A DNA stretch of 64,000 bases from Ectobius pallidus (GCA_964059195.1 CAXKWD010000006.1:68651073-68715072), one strand, 5' to 3'; shown: positions 11,600 to 23,529, numbered from the stretch's first letter. Numbers and translations: made by a program. The notes: generated by a model not told the origin, from the sequence alone.

Positions 11600-12179
11600 G
11601 ATGTGATGCTATACAATATTTTGAGTGGTGCTTGGTTTTTAATTCCAACAGGCCTATAAAATGAAGTAGATGACTGAAGTATTCCAATAACATTTACAAC
11701 CTCATATAACATCAACATTAAGTATGGAGTGCAATATAGCCAATTCGGAGTAGCATGGAGTCAAGTTTAATTTAAACATTAGGAGCAAATTAGGAAATCT
11801 ACTTCCGATTCTATTGTAAATTACGCTAGTCTTTTTTCTTCCATCGTACTTAGATCTAAAGATTAAATTCTTACCAACCACACACTTTTTTTGTGCCCAC
11901 CCTTACCTTCGGAGTGCTCAATAATGACGTCGATTACCTCCGGTCAAACCAAATTTTGGTAACCATTTGTTTGACGTGCGTACCTAGGGTTGCCCATTTT
12001 TCATCCTTATGGGATATGTGGTGTTTATGACATGTTAGGGCTTTGAACTTGTTTCAGATTTAAGTGGCGCAAGTTTGACTTTCTCGCAGTAATGTCAGTT
12101 TTAGCTTTCTTGTTATGTTGATTGATTTGTATGGAGATGTTGTCTAGTGTATGTTGCAGTATTTCTGTGTGACGGGATT

Positions 12180-12250
12180 ATTAACCAGTCGGGCATTCGC
12201 CTAAGAGCGAGGGAAACCCCTCAAAACCTCGCTCGGACTGGGTAGTGGCC
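12180..12250 (-). repeat. Fragment of a shared SINE-like 3' domain
   Basis: The minus strand carries GAGGTTTTGAGGGGTTTCCC, followed by GGCGAATGCCCGACTGG. Related sequence occurs at 51715-51815 (GAGGTTTTCGCGGGGTTTCC, then AAGGTGAATACCAGATCGGG) and in part at 33040-33085. Shared modules of this kind are known as common 3' domains of SINEs and LINEs. No tRNA-type head was found next to this copy. Confidence 0.5.
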
Positions 12251-12997
12251 AATTGGCCATCCACCATGAATGTGTTATTCTATGTTTTTTTTTTTTTTCG
12301 AGCAGTGCAGCTTTTGCAAAAGTTTTTAAAGCTGAGAAGGTGTGTCCAGAACTGTAGATTCGGTGCCCATTCTTCGTCCTCCTCCCTAGCAGCTTCGCGT
12401 AGTTGGAGTCTGGCTTCGAGATAACGAGGGCAGATGCAACTTACATTATGTGGTACATTGTATCAGGCTCGCTGTCTTCTCAGGCGCATCTGCAATGTTA
12501 AAACGTACTAAGTAGACGGCAAAATTGCCGTGGCCAGTTAAGAATTGAGTGACGTAATTATCTCATTCTATCCAATACATCTTTAGCCTGTTATGTAATG
12601 TTGGGAAGAAGTCCCGTGTAATACGACCGCATTGGGATATGACCCATTTTTGTTGCCAAACGGTTATGATAGTATTGTGAACTTTGTTATATAGTTGTGA
12701 TTTTTCGAAACGTTCATAATCAATTTGTTCTACTTGTAAAGTGTCGAGGGTGAATAGAAATTGTTTGCGGACTTTGTACCGTGATATTCTTTCCTTGAAG
12801 AGGAGATTGACAGGTAGGACGTAGGTATTACGTGGAGTGCATCACGGGATGTGGTGGAGTAAGCTTTGGTTGTGCGGAGTAGAGATTGCCTACTTCCCCT
12901 TAAAGAGCATTGTGTTTGTCTTAGTTTTTGAAATTTTTAGTTTAGCTTTGGTGGACCATGTATTGAGAATGGTAAGTGCTCTGGTGGCCTTGTTTTC

Positions 12998-14348
12998 GAT
13001 AGGAATTTTGTTTGATATGAGGACCACATAAACCACAAAATAACACAATTATCCCGAAAGTTCAGTTTACTGTGTTGTTGCGGATATATCACATATTATT
13101 TCATCGCCTACATAAATTATAAAATTGTAAAATTATCATGTATAATTTTCCGTTAATATTTACTAGTTTCACTAATCACAGCAATAATCATATTTTGTGT
13201 TATCATTCATACACATTAACCATATTCAACTATCACAAACAGTATCGTCATTCATAAAATATATAGTAGGCCTATAATAACTGGTAGCAGTTAATGATAT
13301 AAATTCTTAAAAAGTTAATTAAAAGTGTAAAATACACAGTATCAATAATGTTCAACTTTGTGTGTTAGGTTAAAAGATTCTAAGTGATCTCGCACTATTG
13401 TCCGTTGATTGTGCTATAATGTTCTTGTTGACGTAATATATACTTGTTAAAAGTTAAAATTGCTGTAATAGATCACAATATTATATGTGTAAAAAAGTTC
13501 CATAAATGTATAGTAATGTCCAGAGAGTACTGTAGACTTTGGTGATGATTTGAAGTAGCACCCGCTGTATCAGATGAACTTTCTGAGGATTAGTATTCAG
13601 GATATGCGCATTTCGGTCCCTGGTAGACCATCATCATTCCCTTAATATGGACTATATGTTCGAACATTGGAACTGGCTGAGTACGTTTGAGATACTCAAG
13701 TTCATCTGATACAACGGGTGCTACTGCAAATCATCACCAAAGTGTATAATAATCTCTGGACATTACTATATATTTATGGAACTTTTTTACACTTTTAATA
13801 TTGTGATGTATTACAGCAATTTTAACTTTTAACAAGTGTATATTACGTCAACCAGAACATAACAACAACAATCAACTGTACAATTGTACAATTGGACAAT
13901 TGGACAATTGTGCAAGATCACATAGAATCTTTTAACCTAACACACAAAGATGAGCATTATTGATACTGTGTATTTTACACATTTAAGGATTTTTTTAGAA
14001 TTCATATCATTAACTGCTACCAGTTATTATACTATGTATTTTATGAATGACGATACTGAATGTGATAGTTGAATATGGTTAATGTGTATGACTGATAACA
14101 TAAAATATGATTATTGCTATGATTAGTGAAACTATTATATATTGACGGAAAATGATACATGATAATTTTACAATTTTATAAATTATCTAGGTGATGAAGT
14201 AATATATGTGATATATCTGCAACAACAAAGTAAACGTTGTACCAACTGAACTTTCGGAATAGTTGTGTTATTTTGTGGTACAGGTGGTCTTCAAATCATA
14301 TAAATTTCCTACATTAACCACAAACGGACAATGAAATTTATCAATGAT
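12998..14348. mobile_element. Long inverted-repeat (foldback-type) element inserted in the R1 relic
   Basis: The left arm (about 13000-13581) and the right arm (about 13698-14310) are inverted copies of each other over roughly 570 bp. They are joined by a loop of about 115 bp. Matching landmarks are ACCACAAAATAACACAA near the outer ends, TTCCATAAATGTATAGTAAT, and GTAGCACCCGCTGTATCAG at the inner ends. TTGTTTTC flanks it at 12990-12997 and 14349-14356, a probable 8-bp target duplication. The right arm carries about 35 extra outer bases, so the left end may be trimmed. No transposase frame is present. Confidence 0.8.
13868..13920. repeat. ACAATTG repeat cluster
   Basis: Four or more copies of the partly palindromic word ACAATTG (GTACAATTGTACAATTGGAC and so on) lie in the right arm of the foldback element. 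The left arm lacks this expansion, so it arose after the arms were formed. Confidence 0.7.
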
Positions 14349-14609
14349 TTGTTTTCAATTATTCTTCTGGATTCGCCTTCTATTATTAGGATTAATTCAT
14401 CGGCGAAGGCTATAATTTCAGCATCATTTGTATGTTCGAGTTGTCTGAGGGCTTCATTAAACACCAGGTTCCAGGCCTTGAGGCCCAACACTGAGCCTTG
14501 GGGACACCCTTTGGTCGCGGCCTTTGTGAACAAGTGAAGGTTATCCCGTAGCGTGATTCGTCTGGCCCGAAAGTAGTCTTTTAAAACTTTAGACTAGAGC
14601 TTGGCCTAA

Positions 14610-14695
14610 AAAAAAATGTCGGTACTGTGTACTGAACCCGGAACGACTCAACTACTTACCAACGATCACCGCTCCGCTAAAAGACTGTGTGCAAT
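14610..14695 (-). mobile_element. tRNA-like SINE head (partial)
   Basis: On the minus strand TAGCGGAGCGG fits the A box TRGYNNARNNG. About 40 nt on, GGGTTCAGTACA resembles a decayed B box. Surrounding sequence suggests a short SINE remnant. No tail or target duplication was found. Confidence 0.45.
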
Positions 14696-14840
14696 CAGAA
14701 ATAAAAGACAGAAGTAAACCAATTTAAAGACCGATATTGTCTATTATAAGTGTGATAAAAAATAATATACTAAGTTTTCTAAAAACCATCATTAACAACC
14801 ATGGGTGTCAGCATGCTGATCTTATGCCCCAATTCTGTCA

Positions 14841-14923
14841 TCTTCCTATGGTAGATGACGCAGCGGTAGTATGGTAGGCGTGGTCTCTTGTAGAGTGCAG
14901 CGCCACGGAGTTCAGTGTTTCCC
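14841..14923 (+). mobile_element. Copy 1 of the AGATGACGCAGCGGT short repeat
   Basis: Shares TAGATGACGCAGCGGT, then TGGTAGGC and AGCGCCACGGAGTT, with the copies at 29834-29921 (minus) and 63580-63663 (plus). Flanking duplication is not clear here. The region CTCTTGTAGAG can form the same small hairpin seen, with different bases, in the other two copies. Confidence 0.7.
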
Positions 14924-14929
14924 AAAGGT

Positions 14930-16550
14930 TTATAAAGTGAATAAATGATATAGGACTACCTCATTCTCCTTTTCACGCACTCCTTTGTCTGTTGATTTGA
15001 CTCTTACTTACTATAATATTGCAAAGCTGGTCTTAGCTGAACTGAACTTATTGTCTATTATTAATGATTATGCTGAAGTACGAGCAGGTGATACTATACA
15101 GGGAGCAGTTACAGGAAAACATAATGGCATAGTCCTACATGGAGCTTTTGTTCAGTTAAAATCGATTACAGCGTTAGCTGCAGCATTCTCCTTTATTTAA
15201 ATCAGGATTAAATGAAACACGTCACTCCAAATCTGAAAACTCCCGAAAATTCATTCCACAGTCCATCCGTTATCACCCATGTTCTCTCAACATACGGGCG
15301 TAAATTATTAATCTGCATCAACTGAGGTAGTGACAAAGAGATTTTAGAATATATATAAACGCAGACAATATAGAAAACCACTTTCGTTAACATACTCTAT
15401 CATCAATACTGTTCAGTGAGAATACTTGATAATGCCATTCAATTTATCTGTGCAGCCCTTTAGCATCCCAGTCACCTTTGGCATATTATATGGCGTCATA
15501 CTTAATAGGACGATATGATACGAAGGTATCCTGCGGTGTCATGAGGACATGTCAGCACCCGTTAGAATCACCTCATGAAATAACCGCTGGTCCGACATAG
15601 TGAAATTTTGTCAAATTTTCTAGCCTCATTATTTCAAATTCCCTATTGTGCATTTTTATGACTTGGTTTATATGTTCATGAACAGAACATTCGTCTCGCC
15701 CAAGATCGTTCTTGTCCCCTTTGGTCTAAATTTCATATTCCCAGTCTTATTTAGAGTTTCTATTTTAAATAAATGGAGTTTGAAAATGATTTATCCATTG
15801 AATGGGTTTTCTCTGTTTCGACATATATAGCTCATTTTTTGTATTAATTAATTTAGTAAACTTATATCCGCTTTCCTGGCAATATAGTCTATGCGCTCTT
15901 TTGGCATTTGTTCAGTGTATAACCTTAATTGCAGATAATGCTTTGGAAATTTAAAACTTAGGTATAAACTGAAACAGCCTCTATTGTCTCTGAAAACTCC
16001 TTTGTGGTCTTTAAAACTCCGCTCAACGTGACAAGAAGTAACAGGGACCAACATGAACCTTGCAAGTTGCAACATCTTCAGGAGCTAAATTCATGGAGCT
16101 ATTTGTTTACAACATTTCATAAAAACTCAGAAATCTCGCTTTGGAATACAGATGCCACTGAAACAAAATTTAATCAATTTTCTGCAACAATAACTTTGAA
16201 ACCATAAAATATGGAACGTACATAAATAAAACGTTCAATTATTGAGAGATATGAGAGTTTTCTAAAATATTTTTAAAATGTAGGCCTACCTCTGTACCTT
16301 GAAGTATGGACGAATATTGAAAATCAAATGTGTCTTAAACCATTCCAAATGTCCCAATTCGTAAACAAGTATAAAAATTTTGACTTTAATTAATTTAAAA
16401 ACAAATATGTATTTAGAAATCCTAATCCTAATTAGGTGATTGCCATTTAAAACAGTCTAGACAGACATTATTAAATTATTTCACTGGTCTTTTATGATGA
16501 AAGTAGGTTATTCCAAGCAGCTTTCGTTAACGCATTTTGTCGTCGTATTC
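14930..16550. other. No gene recognised
   Basis: Several 60-75 codon frames occur, without domain signals, codon bias or homologous motifs I can name. Nothing else stands out. Confidence 0.45.
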
Positions 16551-17087
16551 AGCGATACCTAAGGGTACGAACAAGACGCAGCTTGGTTGGTCCCCTTCCT
16601 GGTCGCTACGCTGTTGAGCCAGGCGCCGAGCATGAAGTGTGCATGCGCAAGACGCAGCCTGATCGCTAACTGGCAGGTCGCATGTTATGGATTAAGTTTC
16701 TGAATTATCTCCTTTTTTTATTTTCATTTCTTTGTTATTATCTTCTCATTCATAAGGTTTTGAAGACACAGAAGACAATGGGAATGAGTTTATGAATTTT
16801 AACTCATTACAGAAAGCTTCATCAAAATTAGTTACATGTAAAATATGTCACAAGAGTATTTCACTGTTTCACAGAGTTACTAAATTGAATATGTATTTTA
16901 TAGTAAATTTAATGCTCTACAGCTTTTCTTCTAAAAGTTTTCGTTGTAAACCCAACACTTTGGGTGTTAGGATACAAAGTTCGCTGGAAAAGTGGCGTAA
17001 AAACTTTTTTCGGCAAAAAAAGTAGATTTTTGGCAGGGAATATATTTTTTTAACGGTTTGAGATGGAGAACTAATGTATGGATAGAA

Positions 17088-17089
17088 AC

Positions 17090-17130
<41 letters not shown>

Positions 17131-17155
17131 GTTATTATTACTATTATTGTTGTTT
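17088..17155. repeat. (TTA)n microsatellite
   Basis: Runs of TTA/ATT with a few interruptions. Read on the minus strand it is a TAA tail, so it could mark the 3' end of another, unrecognised retroelement fragment lying to its right. Confidence 0.85.
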
Positions 17156-17289
17156 TCTTGAGTTGGTGTGACCATTATTGTATTCAATCTTCAGAGCACA
17201 ATAAGACAATAAAACGAGCACACTTAACCCCGCAACACAAGTCAATGGCTGTAGCCATGACTGATCTCTACAATCCATTCATTGAGTAG

Positions 17290-20055
17290 TAACAATATTT
17301 ATTTTGGTGGTCTAAGCTGATTTCAAAGGATGTCTCTTATAAACATTTATTTGGATTTTAATAGCTGTGTATACCAGAGTGATATCACAGACCATTTCAC
17401 AACAATTGGCACATTCTCGTTTCTACATAATCACCATAGCTGCAACTTAGAATATACCCCTGCTACCATAAGCCATATCAAAATAGAACAACTGTCCGAC
17501 AGGCTAAGGAACGAGACATGGTGCTCAATATATGCTGCTACGGAAGCTAATAGAGCATTTTCATATTTTCATGGCATTTTAAAAAATCATATTGAACATA
17601 GTAGAATTTCCAAACTTATATCTATACCTTGTAAATATAAAAAAATAAAACCCTGGATTACTACTGGCATTGTAAAATCAATTCGAGTACGTGACAAAAT
17701 TGCAAGAAAAGTTAAAAGTGAACCGTTAAATTTGATGTTACAAGATCAATATAAAAAATACAGGAACCTTTTAAATACGATTGTAAAAAAGGCTAAAACA
17801 AATTATTACGAAACCAAGCTCAAACAATATTCACATGACCCAAAAAGATTTTGGCGAACTATCAATGAAGCTACAGATACATTAAAACGAGAAAATACGA
17901 ATATAAACAAAATCGTAACAGAAGAAGGATTAACCATTACCAATAATAGTGAAATTGCTAATGAATTCAATAAACATTTTTCTCAGATCGGACATAAAAT
18001 AACAAGCTCCATTTCATCATATTCATCACAATCTACTCGCAATAATAATCTACATTCAAATCCAACAGCTTCTCTGTTCCTACAGCCAATAATTGAAAAT
18101 GAATTGATCTTAATTGCCATAAACCTTAAGAATAGCGTTACTCCTGGAAGTGATGACATTTCATCAACTATAATGAAAGCAATTATTAGATTTATTTCTA
18201 AACCCCTTACTCATATTTTCAACCTATGCTTAGCTCAAGGCTTTTTTCCGGATGAATTAAAATATGCGACAGTAATTCCATTGTACAAATCAGGTGACAA
18301 ATGTAATTTAAATAATTATAGGCCAATATCCTTATTATCTACCATTGCAAAATTATTAGAGAAATGCATAAAAAATAGACTAACAAACTTTTTAGAAAAA
18401 AATAAACTATTAGCGGAATCACAATTTGGTTTTAGGAATAATATGAGTACAGATGATGCTATAATGGCCGTTACATCCACAATTATTAAAGCAGTAGATG
18501 AAGGAAAAAAATGCTTAGGTGTTTTTCTGGACCTAAGAAAGGCCTTTGACACTATAAGTCACAACATTTTGCTAAATAAATTAGAAAATATTGGTGTTAG
18601 AGGTATTGCCTTAGACCTATTTCGATCATATTTATCAAATAGATACCAAATCGCTAAAGTTAACAACGAAAAAAGTGAAAACGTAGTGCTAAATATCGGC
18701 GTCCCACAAGGAACTGTGTTAGGTCCTTTGCTCTTCTTAATATATATCAATGATCTTCTTAAATTAGATATAAGTCTCATCAAAGGCAATATCTATTCCT
18801 TCGCTGATGACACAGTAATCATATTTTCTGGAAACAGTTGGGAGCACGGTTTTAGTAATGCTAACATTGGAACAAACAAAATAAAAAAATGGCTCGATGA
18901 AAACCTTCTATCTTTAAACATTGATAAAACAACATATTTACCATTTTCACTAAACTCTAAAGGACTTTCCTCGATAAATGCACAACACAATATAATCTTA
19001 CATGAAATCTCTTGTTCTATCCCTTTTAATTGTAAATGTCCAAAATTAAGTTCATCAACACAAGTAAAATACTTAGGTGTTATCATTGATCAAAATTTAC
19101 GGTGGGAAAAACATGTTCAATATCTGTGTCTTAAACTACGGAAAACTATATATAAATTTGTTATATTAAGAAACATTATGCCACAGAGTACTTTAAGACT
19201 AATATATCTAAGTTTAGTCCAATCAGTTATACAATATGGAATAATAGGATGGGGTGGGATATGTCAGACTGCACTTCGCCCATTGTCGTTGTTGCAGAAA
19301 AGAATAATCAAGATATGTTTAAAAAAATCAATGGACTATCCATCTGAAAGTTTATATAAAGATTTTGACGTATTGAATATTAAACAATTATACTCCTACA
19401 CTTTATTAAATTATTTCCATAAACATCATGAAAAGTTCTTAACACGAAATCACTACTATAATACAAGGAGGTATAATATCTCTTGTCCTCTTTTCGAACC
19501 AAAGTGTGCTACAGAAGTAGGTCTAAGGCATAGTATAAATTTCGGACCAAGGCTGTACAACAATTTTACTAGAAGAAACCCTAATATGATACCACTAAAC
19601 AATAAATTGTTTAAAAAAAGAGTACTCGATTTGATTAAATCTAACTTGTAATTGTACTTTTACCACTTTTTTATGTGAATCATTCTCAACTGTAAATTTT
19701 TTATTTTTAACAATGGGTATTTTGTTGGTAACTCTGTTATGTTACTGTAATTTATTTTTTCGTATCTTTGTTCATGCATTTATTTCATATAAGCAATCTT
19801 ATTTATTTTTATTCTTATTCTTTACCTAAAACTATAATATGTATGTTTTTTTATATAATTTTAAAAATATAATTTTAGTATGACTGAACTGACCCCGAAC
19901 ACGAGCTATGCTCATGCGGGGCAAATAATACTCTTTTCAAATTGTACAAATTGTGTGTATATTATTTGTATTTGTAATAATTTTGTATCAATTTGTATTT
20001 TTAATTTGTAATTTGTAATAAATAAAACTTAATTTCTTTTCCGAAAAAGAGTAGC

Positions 20056-20082
<27 letters not shown>
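17290..20082 (+). mobile_element. 5'-truncated non-LTR retrotransposon with poly-A tail, LINE 2 of this window
   Basis: A 773-codon frame (17330-19651) is followed by about 400 bp of AT-rich 3' untranslated sequence with an AATAAA (near 20022) and a poly-A run at about 20056-20082. The 5' end lies just before the last endonuclease motif, so nearly the whole endonuclease and ORF1 are absent. It belongs to a different family from LINE 1: the tail is poly-A instead of AAT, and the protein differs throughout. Confidence 0.88.
17330..19651 (+). CDS. LINE reverse transcriptase, lacking the endonuclease
   Basis: Only the C-terminal end of the endonuclease remains: DITDHF at residues 18-23, equivalent to the SDH motif. 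A linker with FWRTINEATD leads into the reverse transcriptase: RPISLLSTIAKLLEK, FGFRNNMSTDDAI, AFDTISH (405-411), IGVPQGTVLGP and catalytic FADD (491-494), then YLGVIIDQNLRWEKH and the thumb. The frame is intact to its stop, with no RNase H. Very A-rich codon use matches the local base composition. The ATG at 17330 is probably not a natural start but the first one after truncation. The family is Jockey-like by the poly-A tail and domain order; not proven. Confidence 0.88.
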   Translation: MSLINIYLDFNSCVYQSDITDHFTTIGTFSFLHNHHSCNLEYTPATISHIKIEQLSDRLRNETWCSIYAATEANRAFSYFHGILKNHIEHSRISKLISIPCKYKKIKPWITTGIVKSIRVRDKIARKVKSEPLNLMLQDQYKKYRNLLNTIVKKAKTNYYETKLKQYSHDPKRFWRTINEATDTLKRENTNINKIVTEEGLTITNNSEIANEFNKHFSQIGHKITSSISSYSSQSTRNNNLHSNPTASLFLQPIIENELILIAINLKNSVTPGSDDISSTIMKAIIRFISKPLTHIFNLCLAQGFFPDELKYATVIPLYKSGDKCNLNNYRPISLLSTIAKLLEKCIKNRLTNFLEKNKLLAESQFGFRNNMSTDDAIMAVTSTIIKAVDEGKKCLGVFLDLRKAFDTISHNILLNKLENIGVRGIALDLFRSYLSNRYQIAKVNNEKSENVVLNIGVPQGTVLGPLLFLIYINDLLKLDISLIKGNIYSFADDTVIIFSGNSWEHGFSNANIGTNKIKKWLDENLLSLNIDKTTYLPFSLNSKGLSSINAQHNIILHEISCSIPFNCKCPKLSSSTQVKYLGVIIDQNLRWEKHVQYLCLKLRKTIYKFVILRNIMPQSTLRLIYLSLVQSVIQYGIIGWGGICQTALRPLSLLQKRIIKICLKKSMDYPSESLYKDFDVLNIKQLYSYTLLNYFHKHHEKFLTRNHYYNTRRYNISCPLFEPKCATEVGLRHSINFGPRLYNNFTRRNPNMIPLNNKLFKKRVLDLIKSNL

Positions 20083-20086
<4 letters not shown>

Positions 20087-20329
20087 TTTGTGCAGCGATT
20101 GCAAAATGAATACGTGCAACGCCTGAATCTAGACTACACGCTAGCGGCTGGTCGCATGAAAAAAGAGGGCTAGCATTCTACCAACAAACTGAGACCTGTC
20201 CTGATGGCTGGCAAGAGACGATCCAAGCTGCGTCTTCTTCACCCTCGTAAGAAGACATGACTTCATTCTTCCTGCTGCCTGCGGCATGCGACCATCCCGG
20301 TTCCGTCTTTTGCGTACCTTAAGAAATGT

Positions 20330-22600
20330 GTAGTTGTAGTTATGAACATAATCCTCAAATCGGGAAAATAATAACTATAGACCAATGATCATTATCACTT
20401 ATATTGGTAATACAAGCTATGTTCAATGGATATAGTAGATTTGTCCCTTCTACGTTTAAGTAATGAATCCGGAATTCGCAAGTTGGCTGAGGAAAATTTT
20501 AATCAAAATATTACAATTACCGTCTTAATAAAATGTTCAGCCTTAATGTATCTTATAATCCATTAATTTAAATTGCTTACTGTATACGTAAATAGTTAGA
20601 TGATCTTCTCCGATATATATCCATGAAACAGGTTCTAATAACGTAATATAAAATCTGTCCGCAATCGAGGTTAGAATAAATGGAAATCGTAGATATTGTA
20701 AAGCTAAAGTAAAGCCTATACTCATCAAAGCGTCATACAATTCACACAGCACGTCCTAACACTTGACCGCATTTAATGACTTTCTATTTATGGTTTAAAC
20801 ACACAGAGAAACGAAAATGCTGTTTTGGAGTGTTGAAACTTGTTGGTGAAGGTTCCTAACATCCAGTTCGTACGCAGGGACCGGTGGATGGGGGAGGACA
20901 TCAAAACTTTTGCAAACGCTGGACACATACTGAAATGTGTTACCATGGCAGAGGAGGAAGAGTCTAGGAATGTTAGGCAGTTAGCGACGATTTTCCTCGA
21001 GCTGGGTTCGTCATGACGTCCCTATCACAGTAGGAAATGACCTCCATTGAAAACTATTTCACTTTCGCATATTAGCCTATTTTAGCAAACTTTCTCGCAG
21101 TTGGTTATGGCATGTGACAAAACGATGTAAATGCATAAATGTATGCATAGAACACTCATGCTTTCTGATATACTTTTACGATATGGTTAGTGCTACAATT
21201 TTCATGTGTTAACCTCTCTCGACTTAGAATCCGGTAGTATAAATTAAAATACAATAGAAGAAAATAAAGCAAGTTAAACTAAAAAAGTCAAGTCAAGATG
21301 TTTCCAAAAGGTTCATCCGATTTCGATGTTGTACTGGCAAGCAGAGCTCAAGCAGACTGTAAGCGTATCCAATAGGGTGTTTTTTGCACTTCTTATGACG
21401 AAGACTTAACCTGAAAACAGATTAACTCACTTGCCAAATACATTTTCAGATTGAATGAGTTGGCATATATCAATTTATTGCCACCAAATAATAATACATA
21501 ATTCATATGCAGTTTATGAAGAACCGGATCACTCGGACACGAAGAATGCTATTTAGTAGCACTGTAAAATTATGAATGTTACAATTCTTGAACACAATTC
21601 CTTAGTTAAGGTAATAGAATTATCTTCGAGATGGCTAATTCAGTTAATATAACCACAGGGAACTTGATTAAATGGTTAGTTTATATCTGAGTGGTTCTCA
21701 GATTGTGTTGAATAATAAAATGACGTACCTTTATCTTGAAGTATTTATAATTACCACTTCCTGATAGATTTAAGGCTGCTGGCTCGAAGATTCTTGCGAC
21801 GTCAATCCAGAAAGGAAGATTTGTTGAATCACAAGATGTTTGATGGAATTAATTGAGACCACCTTCAGTCATAAAAAATGATTAGGCATTTTTAGCCTAA
21901 ATTTATATTTTGAAGAGTTGCTTGCTTCAGCAATTAAGAATTGAGGCCATCATAACTGTTTAGGCATTTACAAGCCTAGAACTCATATCTTCATGAGTAA
22001 AATTGAATGAATAATTCCAATGGAATTATAGAATGTTGAAGATTTTTAAGAGGATGAAGACAAAGCCTTATTGGCTGTTAAAACAATGAGAAAAGATAAT
22101 CCCGTCTCTGATTGGATATAAATTTCGATGAAAAATAATTAGAATTACAATAGGAGTAAACAAAATTAATTGAGATTCAATTGTTTTATAATAAATAAGA
22201 CATCACTGCCTTCTAAACTGTATTAATCGTGTAATTCTCGAGACGGCGGTGTAAGACATAATGCCAAGCAAAGCCTCATATAAATTGTATTATAGAAAGC
22301 ATGACCTACTAAGAAATTAATACATAACGGAACAGATGTGCTATATTTTGCGGGAAATGCAAATTTCTATACGTGCCTAGCCTAGTTTTCCATACCTAGC
22401 TCTGCACCATCCTAACGGGCTAAATGTTACCATACATTCATCTCTGTTTTGTTCACAAATTTGAACAACTATTTTATTCTATTTTATTTTATTTTCTCAG
22501 ACTATAAGGTACACTTGAACAATTGAAGTCACTATTCCAATGTTTCTGAGCAAAGATAATTCTGACAATAAATCTTATTGGTAACATAATATCTACCAAA
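20330..22600. other. No gene recognised
   Basis: AT-rich, with short frames only. No element end, RNA gene or domain could be identified. Confidence 0.45.
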
Positions 22601-22605
22601 AAATA

Positions 22606-23048
22606 AAGATTTATAAATCTATTATCCTGCCGGTTGTATTATATGCATGTGAGACATGGTCGCTTACTCTTCTGAAAGAACATAATCTGACAGTGTTCGA
22701 AAACAGGGTGCTTAGGAAAATTGTTGGGACTAAGAGAGATGAAAATGGGGACTAGAGAAAACTGCATAACGACGAGCTTCACGACCTGTACCCTTCACCG
22801 GATATAGTAAGGGTAATTAAATCACGGAGGATGAAATGGGCTGGATATGTTGTGCACATGGGGGAGGAAAGACATGTCAAAAGTATTGACTGGGAGACCC
22901 GAAGGGAAAATACCGCTTGGAAGACCTATACGTAGATGGGAGGACAATATTAGGATATATTTCAGGGAAGTAGAATTTGTAAGGTATGATTGGATGGAGT
23001 TAGCACAGAATAGGGTTGAATGACGGGCTCATGTAAGCGCGGCAATGA
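22606..23048 (+). pseudogene. RTE-like LINE C-terminal fragment
   Basis: The first frame reads LPVVLYACETWSLTL, then VFENRVLRKIVGT and MKWAGYVVHMGEE. These are the hallmark words of the region after the RT palm in the insect LINE family often annotated as endonuclease-reverse transcriptase. After a frameshift near 22885 the sequence goes on as GRPEGKIPLGRPIRRWEDNI to VSAAMNLRVP. A TAG replaces the Trp before RKLHN. The 3' end GCAATGAACCTTCGGGTTCC and a short A-rich tail follow. At least two breaks make it a dead 5'-truncated copy. Confidence 0.85.
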
Positions 23049-23299
23049 ACCTTCGGGTTCCATAAAATAAATAATATTCCTTTAGCTTGCTAATGAATTG
23101 TCTATTGCCACTGAGTTATATTAGTAAGTAATATCTAAAATGAGGTTAGTGTGGGTTAGCACTATCTTCCCTCGACCCCTTCAATTAATTATTGAATGTT
23201 GATGTTTAAAAATGTGAAATATATAGCTTATATTATGTTCATACAAGCACTAATTCCAAATTATGGGTAAAGTAAACGAACATAGAAAATTCAACACTA

Positions 23300-23520
23300 A
23301 ACAATCACTTTATGGCGAATCCTCCATTAGCGTCCACCGTTGTAGGGAAGTGTTCGCTCCCTTCAAGCAGCAAATTCGGGTTCAATCCCTGGTCAGGACA
23401 AGTTATGTAGATGGGGGTTTTCTGAGGTCTCCCTCACCTGTATGATGAATGTTTGGTAACATTAGGCCCCTTCTGGTCCTCAGCTATCGCCTACCCGTCA
23501 TTATAATCTTCATCCCATCC
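23300..23520 (+). mobile_element. tRNA-derived SINE (partial)
   Basis: A good B box, GGTTCAATCCC (within CGGGTTCAATCCCTGG, about 23379-23389), lies in a tRNA-like context. Upstream TAGCGTCCACCGTTGTAGGG has only a degraded A box. The 3' body, GAGGTCTCCCTCACC and on, is GC-richer than the flanks. No tail or target duplication is certain. Confidence 0.55.
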
Positions 23521-23529
23521 GCGTCTTAT

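Larger units (their letters stand above)
12300..14592 (-). pseudogene. R1-clade LINE relic, split by a foldback element
   Basis: On the minus strand the frame from 14592 down to 14309 reads LKDYFRARR, then TKAATKGCPQGSVLG and AFADELILIIEGESRRIIE. This is the R1-type reverse transcriptase palm. The catalytic ADD is changed to ADE. The rest resumes at 12997 down to about 12300 with pieces like ATRA.., STKAKLKISKTKTNTM and a C-terminal RNase H/zinc-region-like stretch (LNWPRQFCRLLSTF). Frameshifts and stops are common there. The two parts join across the 12998-14348 insertion. The relic is old: many breaks, and the catalytic site is lost. Confidence 0.75.
16556..20326. mobile_element. DNA transposon with AAGGTACG ends, host to LINE 2
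   Basis: The left end reads AAGGGTACGAACAAGACGCA (from about 16560). The right end, read on the minus strand from about 20325, reads AAGGTACGCAAAAGACGGAA. Both continue to TGGTCGC. Each end also has an inner copy of the word AAGACGCAGCYTG: at about 16650 on the plus strand and at about 20228 on the minus strand. Such repeated subterminal motifs are usual for transposase binding. The superfamily is not clear, and no exact target duplication could be fixed. No transposase is visible; a retrotransposon and simple repeats fill most of the interior. Confidence 0.6.

Noticed and set aside
18316..19086. Minus-strand frames inside LINE 2 (and similarly inside LINE 1)
   Set aside because: Shadows of the reverse transcriptase frame on the plus strand.
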